Positions 55,181-64,000 of a DNA stretch of 64,000 nt are shown here, in pieces. The stretch is taken from the NCBI GenBank assembly GCA_963854835.1, contig OY978525.1:81283775-81347774 (forward strand), given 5' to 3'. A program made the translations under genes and the position numbers. The DNA is from Megamerina dolium (taxonomy: Eukaryota > Arthropoda > Insecta > Diptera > Megamerinidae). The notes under the pieces were generated by a model, which was not told the origin of the DNA, ran no database searches, and worked only from the letters and a program-made list of their open reading frames with translations. How positions within the stretch are numbered: the stretch's first letter is position 1; every line of letters begins with the position of its first letter.

Positions 55181-57779
55181 AAGCTGATTGGCATTTAAGG
55201 GCAAGGGCCGATTTTTATTCAAAATTTAATTTAAAATAACGTCTTTAGAACGATGGTTGTAGTTGTTGCTATATTTAAATTAAAAAATTTTCCAAAAATG
55301 AGTTGAAGAGTCATATGTCTAATGGACTCCTTAACATCTGGAATCACATACATATAAGTTTGTTGAGAACACAGATCTTGTTATCATGGGTATTCTAAAA
55401 AGTGTAAAAACGAAATGAATACTTTCGTACAAGGTTGCCAGATTAGGCTTTTATAAATGAATAATAAAAAATAAAAAATGTTCTTTTTTTTAGTTTCGAA
55501 CATCTATACTATGATATTTGATCATAAATGGTGTGTTTAAAAGTTTGTTTAAACATGGCAACATTGTTTATATACAGATAAACAGAATAGAACAGAAATA
55601 TGATATGTAAATAAGGGAAAACAGTCGATTTCTTCGTTGTTCCTACCTTCGTTGTTTTTACTTTTGACAAATTTTGGATTTTACGTGTGTAATGTAGAGA
55701 TGAATAGGAAAGATATAGCTAGGTATGATATCAAAAAGAACTATGAAAGAGAGAAAAGAGAATTATCTTCACTTTTAACATAATCCTATTCATAATTAAC
55801 ATAATTCATTGTAGTATTGCTAAGTGAAATGCGACACCTGCATCATTAGTTTTTAATTTTGACATTATACTTACATTTTGGTGTTCGAATGCCATTTTTG
55901 TTGTCAACATTTACTTGAAAATTTTATATCGGCATAAAAAAGGTTTTCCAGATTTGTTCAAACGGTGGCCAGTATACTGGATCATTGTAATTAACCCTAC
56001 GGACCACAACAAGGTGATTACTAAACAGAGGATCATTTGAGTTACTATGGTATTATTGACTGGCAACCTAAATTTTTGGCCCTTGATTTAGGCAGCTTCT
56101 CTTCCACGGATGACAGAATACTAAGGACACGCCCATTTTTTTACCGCTAATCGGTTCTCAGTGAATTTGACAGAAGTAGCTCTGTATGTGACGTCACACT
56201 GGTCCAATGGTTGCTCTATTCATTCGTTATTCTGCATTGTTTACATTTTCTTTTCCATTTGTTCGCCATTTTGTTATATCTTTCTCAGTTGGACCAGTGT
56301 TAAGTCACAATGCTCACAAATTCTCTCTGATGAGCGTAATTTTCTAATTCCATAATTCTTGGTCTCTTCCTATCACAGCACATAGTAACCGGTGTAAACG
56401 AATTTTTTTCTTCAAAAATATTCCTATATGTGTGCTAAAAATCTTCCATACATGTATATGTTCATGTGAGAACTGTTTTGAAATTATTATTTTCTAACGA
56501 AAACTTTTCTATTAGTTCATAATAGGTCTATACACGGCAGAGTTGTAGAAGAATTGAATAATTTCGGAATTCACAAACCCTTAATTCTTTTAAAAGCTGC
56601 ATCAACGATCCATATTTTGCTTCTATTTAGTTATGGAATGACAGACTGACCAAGTATCATCATTGAAAGCTCAATTTTTGCACACTCTCATTCAGTAAAT
56701 AATGAGACTTAAAAATATAAATTCCATTTTTACTAAGCTTAACAAATATGATGAAAGCATTCAGTATTATCATTCTTTTCAATTCTGTAATAATTTTTGT
56801 TGTTTATTCGCATCAATGAATCGAATAAATGCACACAGTTCATGTAAGGTTACAACAAGATTCAAACGTTACAAAAACCATACAAGTTTTTTGTAAAGAA
56901 CACCACGTAAAGCTTAAAAGAAAAGCTGTCCGAGTTATCACCATTAAAATTTAATATGGCTCCTTTGCTACTGAATGAACATTGTCATTGCCATTTTTTT
57001 GAGACTTCACATACTCAGTGCTAAAAGAAGCGATTTCAGTTTTTGAAACTTGAAAAGTTAAAATGACATCACGTTTTAACAGCTCTGCACACGACCTCAC
57101 TCTTTTTTTATCCAAGTTATCTGCGACAAATGTGAAACAGTAAATTCAATATCATATGGTCGAGAGCATATGTGCAACAAAGACAAGTCAAAACACGGCA
57201 TCGAAAACGAGTGGTTTTTGGCGTCACGTTTTCATACTCTATTATGCCCGTCCATATGGTGTTCTCTTATTATTCTTCAACTTAGTTGTTTTCAGTTGAA
57301 ATTGTCTTTGTTTATATTTTTGTAATTCTAAAAGTGACATTTCTGCTGAAAGTGCATGTAATTAATGTGTAATCAAATGAATAGACGCTGAGGCATATAT
57401 TCATGAATTTGCGAGCGATTTCTACAAGCAGATAACTTTTTCAAAAACGAAAATAAATTACAGACTCCCTGAAGATGGATTGAAGCAATTCGAAATGAGT
57501 AGGAGAAAATAAAAACTTAATGTTCATTAATTTTATATATATAAAAACACGAAAAAAAGCCCACAATAACAAGAATAAAAATAAATTAGGGTGGTTCAAA
57601 TATTTATTTTTTTCAAGATTAGGTTCGGTGCACCTTCCAAAAATATTCTTCTTGTCGGAAGAGTTGCTGGCACCTGGTATATGAGTTCTTTAGAAAACCG
57701 CATAGAAAACCGAATTGAAAATTCGGGTTTTTATGCGGCTAATTCTATTTCGGGACTCGCACCACTAAATCTCGTGATC
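55181..57779. other. 2.6 kb with no recognised feature
   Basis: AT-rich. Short frames lack family resemblance, splice-like organisation or codon bias. Candidate promoters or RNAs could not be supported. It is the longest stretch in the window without an identifiable transposon. Confidence 0.5.
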
Positions 57780-57980
57780 ATATATAAAACCGTGATTCTC
57801 TCATTTCAATTTACTAAAATTTTATGTATCCCCTTCACCATCTCATTCTTATGTACATATGATCATTAGCATAGCCTACTTTTAATATTGTAAAACGTTT
57901 GACTTCACTTCTACTGTGACCACGACTTATGAGTTTTAATTTCAATTTTGCAAATAGGTGGTCCTCCTCCTCAAAACATT
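57780..57980 (+). mobile_element. Probable BEL/Pao 5' LTR, 3' part
   Basis: A TATA-like catatataaaacc at 57778-57790 and an end at aaaaca (57973-57978) just before the primer site. The left end was not located. Confidence 0.5.
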
Positions 57981-57998
57981 TGGTGACCCTGAAGTGAC
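57981..57998 (+). promoter_or_regulatory. BEL/Pao primer-binding site
   Basis: tggtgaccctgaagtgac follows the putative LTR end by two bases. BEL/Pao elements commonly have tttggtgacccc at this point (general knowledge). Confidence 0.65.
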
Positions 57999-58110
57999 CG
58001 GGTTAGATGTCATTTCATGTTACAACTATTTGAGTTTTCACTAGACAACAACAACCGCTACTCCTATTTACTTACATATTGTACTGCACATATTTATTTG
58101 GAAAGCCAAC

Positions 58111-59772
58111 ATGCCAAAAGGCAGCAAAACGAAAAAAGGCAATGACGGCACATCAGTATAAGTAACGACCAACAGCTCAGAGTCAATTTCGTTTAATAAG
58201 GAATAGCGCATCGATTAAATATCAACTAATGGCACTAAATAAAACTTTATCGGTGCAGCATCTTGGTGAGCTCGATGAAGCTTAACTTTCTGTCCCCGTA
58301 GAATTCGTTAAGAACATTCATAACAGCTTTGACCGCGTGCAATCGATTCTCGAAGAAGCTGATCCACGCAAACTGGATGGAACAGTCCTAGCAGAATTTT
58401 TCGGCATGTATCTAAAAGTTAATGCAAAGCTTTCACGCGAGCTCAGTTGACATCGAAGGACAAACGTAAGGCACTTATCCACTGCTAGGTATTTCGCATT
58501 GGATGAATCGCCGTCCACATTATTTTTATCGTTACGAAAATATCGCCTTCCCGAGCTGAAAGTACCGATATTTAGTGGAGTATGCTCCATCGATTGGTCT
58601 GATTTCTTCGCCACGTTCAGCAGTGTAATTGACAAGGACCTAGAGATGAGGAAAGTGGAAAAACTTCAACATCAGCGTGATAGTTTGAAAGGAGCCGCGT
58701 TAGAAACCATTTGCTCACTTGAGCCGGTTGAGAAGAATTATGACAAAGCCGTAGCTCTACTAAAAAATCGATTTGACAATAAATTACTTGTTTTTCAGGT
58801 ACACGTTAAGGCGATTTTCAGCCTTAAGACTGTTGATAGAAGTTCTGATAGTGGCTTCCGAGAATTCAATTCACATTAGCCCTGAAATCTATCGGCAACA
58901 GTACTGTGTTGCTAGCTACAGCAATAATTTCATTAAAATTCGTTCAGGCAACTTCGTTCCATATAGCGCTCAAATAAATTTCGTAACTACTTGCTTGGAA
59001 AATCTGTTGCAACTTTCATTCAAAAAATCAACAATTGTGATCTCCGGCATCGGTGAATCCATTCGTTGCCGATAAGGAGATTGACGTTTTCGCACAATCA
59101 CAAGATAAGAGCTACAGCACTACATTCACTGTTGTGGTCACACCCAGCATAACAGATTATCAACCAAACTTTAGCCTTACTTCGGAATGGAAAATACTAT
59201 CAAATATGACTATAGCAGATCCACTATTCCTTAAAGCACAGCGCTTTGACTTGCTTATTGACGCGGGGTTATTTTTGATTTACTGTGCGTGGCAAAATTC
59301 GCATTGCAAATAATTTGCCAATATTGGTGTTTCTTATAACACCAAGCAATCATCGTTACTCGCAGTAAAAACGTATCTGAACAACAACAAAACAACAACT
59401 CGTTGAACGATATTGTTAAAGGATTTTGGGAAATAGAGAATTGCTTCGACTCTGCTCCCACACATTCTGAAGAAGACGATTGGTGTGAGCAGCATTTCAA
59501 TCAAAACTTCACTCGGCTAGCTTTAGTGCATTTGCCTGCAAAAAGAAACTTGAGCGCTCTTGGCGACTCACATAATCGTGCTCTTCGCATATTTAAAAAC
59601 TTAGAGTGAAATTTGGAAAACAATCATGACTTGAAAACTCAATATATTTCCTTTATGAATGAGTATGTATCGCTGCACTGGTAAGCTTCAAGGTATTGTT
59701 GACTCAGAACGTGGGGGTATGCTCAAATTCCATGACGAAACTTATGTAAAGAAGACTCTTGGGCTCGTCTGG
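58111..59772 (+). pseudogene. BEL/Pao gag and protease, broken
   Basis: ATG 58111 (MPKGSKTKKGNDG), soon interrupted. The main Gag block at 58499-58879 is diagnostic of the BEL/Pao DUF1759 region: YRLPELKVPIFSGVCSIDWS, FFATFSSVIDKDLEM, KLQHQRDSLKGAALETI and YDKAVALLKNRFDNK. The protease-like part follows in other frames (SAQINFVTTCLENLLQLSF, GIGESIR near 59045). Then come SLTSEWKILSNMTIADPLFL and the pre-RT block NDIVKGFWEIENCFDSAPTH near 59405. The last readable part is YVKKTLGLVWEL (59740-59772), where RT is cut by a LINE. Pol resumes at about 63221. Confidence 0.85.
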
Positions 59773-59933
59773 GAACTTAGGTTAGGTTAGGTTAGGTTAG
59801 TGTAGCCGCCCTCTCCATGGAGAGGATGCACGTAGGCCAGATAGAAGCCCATGGTGAGTTTTTAATGTACTTTAGGAGGTTGTTAATTTAAACCTGGGAT
59901 ATTACTGCCTTCATTTGATAATGACCCAGGAGG

Positions 59934-61173
59934 TCAGGTGACCAGCAGATGTGAGACGGTTTCAAGTTCCTCATAATCTCTGCAGCTTCTGCAAAAGTCA
60001 TGTGCGAGATGGCCCTGGCTTAATCTCGCAGCGTATGAGCCTATGAGGTAATGGCCGGTGTCCACTCCCACATAGGTCGAAATATGTAGTCTATTTAGGT
60101 CAGTAAGTTTACGTGTGCGTTTCTCACTGATTTTAAGCCACAGCAATTTCGCCGTCCTACAGATGAGTGTGTCCGTCCATCTTTTCTGAAAGGCGTTGAG
60201 AGTTATTACCTCCAATTTATGCTTGAATGTGGCGATAGGAATCCCTGAACCTGTGATTTCTTCGGTTAAGGCCTCCTTTGTGCCCTTCCTTGCTAGCTCA
60301 TCTGCTTTGCAGTTTCCTCGTATACACACTACAGTGGTCAGGCAGGCGGAATGAAATATTAAGGTAGAGATCCTCTGAGTATACACCCCCTCCCACCCTT
60401 TCATCAAGCTTAGAACCGTCCGTAAAGATGGAAGTAGAGAGTGACGGAGGTTCCCTTGATTCCCAGACGTACTGCTCAGGAATTTCCTTTCAAATACGTA
60501 TATGTGGTTGACAGTATCAAGAGATATGGCGATATTGTACTGACCCAGAATAATTTCATGTCCAAAGGGATTAGGTGCCCAGAGGTGCGAGCCTTTGAGT
60601 TGTACTGCCGAGTTTGACGCCATCTGTTTTCCGAATAAAACCAATGGCGTGAAATGAAGAAGCGCTTCTAGAGCTAACGTGTTGTTCTAAGTACTCCTGC
60701 GATTAATATACCTGCCGTTCTTTGTATTCTTTCCAATGGTGTGATATGAGAGGATTTAGAGAGTGCAGTCCACCAAGCTAGGACTCCATATACGAGTATT
60801 TTCCTAAGTCTAGAGGCCTCAGAGGTATATTCTGTATCACTACAGAGGCTCCTCCAGGATTCCCTTTGACATTTCCTGAGTGCGTATTTGTATATTCGAT
60901 TTATAACTTGTCCAATCTAAGTCTAGGTGCGAGCTTTTGGCTTGATTGAAGAGCTTGCGACATTTTTTTTTCAAAAGGCCGAGTTCAGGTTTCCACCATA
61001 GAGGTTTTTGCTTGAAGCATTTTTTTCGATTTGGACAGTGACAATATGAATGCCCTTTTAAAGGTTATTGTAAGGCACCGGACTCTTGTGTCTATCTGGT
61101 TTGTATGAGTTAGTGCGGAAGGTGCTTCCGGAAGGTTGGAGCTAAGTAGCTCCGTAAAGCGAGCCCAGTTCAT
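59934..61173 (-). pseudogene. LINE ORF2 remnant: endonuclease end, RT thumb, RNase H
   Basis: Reading right to left: MNWARFTELLSSNLPEAPS (after the endonuclease), ALRKCQRESWRSLCSDT, a deletion, VYGVLAWWTALSKSSHITPL and ERIQRTAGILIAGVLRTT (thumb). RNase H follows with KADELARKGTKEAL near 60290 (its VPGH block is corrupted). The tail is TYVGVDTGHYLIGSYAARLS and HDFCRSCRDYEELETVSHLL near 59960, the usual Cys-rich end. Stops and frameshifts are present. Confidence 0.82.
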
Positions 61174-61262
61174 CTTTTTAGGGTTTCTAAAGACTGCTGG
61201 GTTTGGAGGTTTTTAATTTATAGCAAACTGTATGTATCTGTGATCAGAAAATGAGTGCTGAT

Positions 61263-61890
61263 CTAATACTTTCCAGTATTTATGTTGTTAACAATGCCTT
61301 CGGAGGCAAGGGTTATGTCTAAAACTTCCTGTCTATTTCTTGTTATAAAAGTGGGAATTTTACCCCTGTTACACACTATAAGATTTGTTGTATGGATGTG
61401 ATATTTTATGAATTGTTTGGAGGTGGTGGTTCCTGGTGGTCGTGTGCGAGGTAGGCTGATGCAAACCAGCACAGCTTACGTATATTTTCTGCACATACCA
61501 CCAATGAATCCAAATTGCTGTAATGACTGAGTAAGAGAAAAGTTATTGAATTCTTCAGAAGTATACCACCTCTTGGTCTACCTGAGTTCTTCGTGTATAC
61601 CAGTCTATATTTTGGTGTCTCCAGTCCAAAAACCGTGTTCCTTATAGTCCACAGTCCATGAGGACGATATTCTGTCAGTCCTCTTTCAGGCGGAGGATCA
61701 GAGCGGCTGTAGCCTCCTTAGTCTCGTGCAGATTTATCTGCAGACAACAAAGCATCACCGCCATCAATGGTCACATTTGCTTCCGCGACAGTGATGTTTG
61801 CTTCATCATCTCCAGACTCGAGCAGTTCGTTATCCAGCATGATCCATTTCACATATTTTAGAACCTCAGATCCTGAGGAGAACGAATCAC
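61263..61890 (-). pseudogene. LINE endonuclease remnant
   Basis: NLIVCNRGKIPTFITRNRQE and VLDITLASEGI (61290-61370), the end of the endonuclease, and LLVVCAENI..CWFASAYLAHDH-like reading near 61430-61520. The catalytic Asp/His pair was not located with confidence. Confidence 0.7.
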
Positions 61891-62814
61891 GCGAATCTTG
61901 CCGTACAAGTCTTTTGGAGCAGGTCGGGGCACTTCTGGTTCTCCATTGGTGTTGACGCAGACTGACTGTCTGCGTTTGTTGTGAGGTCGTCTTTCCTGTA
62001 GATGTGGAGGTTGATCCGCGAGAAACAGCAATTCATGAAACCACTGGATTTCACCAAAGGTTCCAGGGGCTCTTGGTTGACGATTTTAGTCGCCCTCCGG
62101 TACGTCCTTTTCTTCTCCTTATCCACCCGGACTACAATGCAATTGTGTGTTGGGAGGTTTGGGTTGCACATCTTAATATTTTTCAGAATGATTCTCGGAT
62201 CACTGGGTTCAGCTGGGATCCAGACCATGTTCTCGGTCTACTAGGAATAGAGTCTTTTTCATCAGCCCTTGTAATGGCGATTTTGAAGAGGTCGAGCGTG
62301 CGTTGATCGGCACAGCCAACTAGCTTAACATAGCCTTGATACCAACCTGCTTCTCGAATAATAGGTGGTGATCCAGGATGCTTTTCCATCAGTGGATTAA
62401 AGATTTCTGCGAGTTTACACTCCAGAAGTCTCCAATTTTCTGACGTAATAAAGCCGTCAGCGTCACTTCTGTCTACCACCACCCATACCAAGTCTCCCTT
62501 AAGGATTTCGCTAGGAGCGCGGCCTGATGTACCGCTGGTTTTTTTTTAGTAACCGGCTTCACGGTGTTTTCAGAAAAGCGCTAGCGCTTGCCGCTCGTCG
62601 CAGCTCTTTTTAGGAGATCATTCGCCCATATCAGAGAGGCTTTCTGCTTAGCAGACCTCTCCTTTACCGGTATGACGTTTAGTCTCTCTAAAATCCTAGT
62701 CACCGTTTGGCATTTTTTGTGGTTGGGCGCAGCTACAAACGTCGGTCTTGTATCCGACGCCCTGATAGTTGGTTTTGGCAAGCTTTCGCTCGAAATTGTA
62801 CTCGGGAGATTCAC
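61887..62814 (-). pseudogene. LINE ORF1 (LOA-type), frameshifted
   Basis: Start at 62814 (MNLPSTISSESLPKP), Lys/Arg-rich (NHKKCQTVTRILERLNVIPV). A frame change near 62580 is followed by MVWVVVDRSDADGFITSENW (62491 down), WYQGYVKLVGCADQRTLDLF and RPRTWSGSQLN. Another change leads to MVWIPAEPSDPRIILKNIKM (62228), NPNLPTHNCIVVRV. This conserved globular ORF1 pattern is found in fly LOA-group LINEs. No zinc knuckle is seen. It probably binds element RNA. Confidence 0.75.
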
Positions 62815-63000
62815 GGCATAGCTAGGTCTGGGACCCTAATACCGATAATTTCTTATTCTCTTTTTCGCCTATCATAGATAACACACTACTTATGTCTCTC
62901 CTTGAGGATTGACTCAAAAAAATCTTGTGTGCGTTGTCACAACGAGACAACGTCTTTGTATATTGAAACACAAAAGGGACTTTCGACCTTTATTTAAAAT

Positions 63001-63220
63001 GGTGAATCTTCAGACTAACTAATTCTACGTACAATAACATATACTCGTATTTATTGTTTCTTACGATTATTTCTTAATAATTTGATATTCTGTAATAGGA
63101 GGTGCCAATATTACATACTTTAATAATATCTTTATTGCACATTCATATCTTCATTACACATTGCACTTTCTTAATTGTCAGTGTTATGTTGACCAGTTCA
63201 CTGTTAACTGGTCATTGCCT
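63001..63220. other. Unassigned spacer between LINE and BEL pol
   Basis: AT-rich. It could be the LINE 5' end or another insertion. Confidence 0.4.
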
Positions 63221-64000
63221 TTAATGTGGTAAAATGGTGGAATGAAGTGAACCATGCGCAAAAAATCACACGATACTTTCATTATTGCTAAGTTTTATGA
63301 TCCGCTTGGAATTGTTTCGCCAGTCATTACGAAGGCAAAAATTCTTCTTCCGGCTTCTTCACGTTAGAGGGTGCTTGAAAAGTCATTGTTGGACTTTGAA
63401 GCAAAACATCCACCTCTATTGCCAAAGCACCATTCAGTCGCTAACACAATAATTTACCACTTTCATTGTAAATATCTACACGTAGGACCATAGAGCGTAC
63501 TAGCATCGATTCAACAGCAATATTGGCCAATTGACCAATATTGCTGTTGCCAGTGTCATAAACATGTGCATTCGACGTTTCCGTTTGAAACCAAAAATAT
63601 ACGAGCATATTATGGACAGCCTACCGTCCGACAGAGTAAAAACAACAGAGTACATCTTCGTTTTCTTCAGTATGAAAGCTTGTCATCTGGAACTTGTTCA
63701 AGACCTTTCCATGCTTTATTTGCAAGCCACACACCAGTTGGTCTGACAATGCAACGAACTTTGTCGGAGATAAAAACGAGATGCAAGACTTGAGACAAGT
63801 GCTTTTAAACAATCCAATACCTATCAGAAAGCATTACTAGGAGATTCATTCCGCCTCGTTCACCACACTTTGGTGGATTATGGGTGATGGAGGTTAAGTC
63901 AGCGAAATTCCACTTTCTACGTATTGTTGGCCTCTTAATTCTAACATTTGAAGAGCTTCACACTCTTCTGTGTCAAATCGAAGTAATAATTCTCGCCCAC
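63221..64000 (+). pseudogene. BEL/Pao pol: RT end and integrase, runs off right edge
   Basis: RT/RNase H boundary: SHDTFIIAKFYDPLGIVSPV and TKAKILLPAS (63265-63360), the BEL/Pao block 'aK.yDPLGl.sPv..kaKi'. A large deletion then leads to the pre-integrase region (LLPKHHSVANTIIYHFHCKY, HVGP near 63480). The integrase core shows SDRVKTTEYIFVFFSMKACH and LELVQDLS (63625-63705), ASHTPVGLTMQRTLSEIKTR (63725 on) and PPRSPHFGGLWVMEVKSAKF near 63855, holding the region of the catalytic Glu (here VMEVK). Several frames and stops are present. It continues beyond the window. Confidence 0.85.
63512..63549. repeat. Perfect 15-bp inverted repeat in BEL pol
   Basis: Arms caacagcaatattgg and ccaatattgctgttg around an 8-base loop (ccaattga). 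It lies at a breakpoint in integrase homology. Confidence 0.88.

Larger units (their letters stand above)
59773..63000 (-). mobile_element. LOA-like LINE inserted in BEL/Pao, RT core deleted
   Basis: Minus-strand LINE: 3' tail of AGGTT/TAACC units at 59779-59800, 3' UTR with an 8-bp-arm palindrome (cctctccatggagagg, 59811-59826), RNase H and C-terminal tail (59934-60644), RT thumb (about 60660-60760), endonuclease end (60985-61472) and start (61480-61890), ORF1 (61887-62814), and probable 5' UTR to about 63000. The RT fingers and palm, including YADD, are missing (join near 60775). The right end is not sharply defined. Confidence 0.82.

Noticed and set aside
55181..57779. Host gene in the transposon-poor stretch
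   Set aside because: No frame longer than about 65 codons, no recognisable domain and no convincing splice-site series.
57591..57869. 92-codon frame with repeated ENRIENRIEN
   Set aside because: It overlaps the probable BEL/Pao LTR and the repeat is a short local duplication. No family resemblance.
1..64000. Novel bacterial-type defence or biosynthetic system
   Set aside because: All recognisable proteins are animal transposon proteins. No operon-like gene arrangement exists.

Overview
The window looks like insect DNA, most likely from a higher fly. It is AT-rich and has no bacterial operon structure. It is packed with animal-type transposons: jockey-like, RTE-like and RNase H-bearing (LOA/R1-like) LINEs, Ty3/gypsy, BEL/Pao and copia-like LTR elements, piggyBac and mariner elements, and a tRNA-derived SINE. 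The mariner at 19.7-20.9 kb has a D..41..D spacing, which is the hallmark of the rosa group first described in tephritid fruit flies. A tephritid origin is therefore plausible but is an inference. I found no host protein-coding gene, rRNA or ordinary tRNA gene. Every coding-looking stretch that I recognise is a transposon relic.

Layout. 1-1.9 kb: LINE relic (minus) with a SINE inserted, flanked by a perfect 13-bp duplication. 1.9-5.4 kb: shuffled gypsy LTR pieces, a gypsy deletion derivative and a 5'-truncated RTE. 5.7-7.3 kb: SINE fragment, a 0.55-kb tandem duplication and a LINE 3' end. 7.5-12.4 kb: jockey-like LINE, gypsy LTR fragment and SINE. 12.4-17.4 kb: AT-rich non-coding DNA with a nested foldback (inverted-repeat) element at 14.4-15.8 kb. 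17.4-22.1 kb: decayed gypsy (minus) carrying a dead rosa-type mariner. 22.4-24 kb: piggyBac relic. 24.6-30.4 kb: a second Ty3-type element, interrupted by a TIR/LTR-like insert and by an RTE LINE. 30.9-33.8 kb: a near-identical copy of 10.8-13.7 kb. 34-35.5 kb: jockey and copia scraps and a second copy of the gypsy deletion derivative. 35.9-37.5 kb: another LINE (minus). 38.5-38.8 kb: tandem repeat. 39-41.95 kb: LOA-like LINE (minus). 42-43.7 kb: mariner scrap, truncated SINE and AT-rich DNA. 43.69-49.59 kb: structurally complete gypsy element (minus) with two 438-bp LTRs, an ATAT target duplication and a SINE in its 3' LTR. 49.9-54.5 kb: full-length jockey-like LINE (minus) with a 12-bp target duplication. 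54.7-55.2 kb: LINE tail. 55.2-57.8 kb: no gene recognised. 57.8-64 kb: BEL/Pao element split by a 3.2-kb LOA-like LINE and running off the right edge.

The main interest is in the relationships between these elements. The SINE's 3' end resembles the 3' end of an RNase H-type LINE, suggesting a parasite/partner pair. Two gypsy copies share one internal deletion junction, suggesting a non-autonomous lineage. A 23-bp deletion fused the jockey ORF1 and ORF2. The gypsy Gag begins with a SAP-like fold. A nested 2.8-kb block is duplicated 20 kb away. The nested, mostly dead and mixed-orientation content resembles pericentromeric heterochromatin or a piRNA cluster, which cannot be tested from sequence alone.
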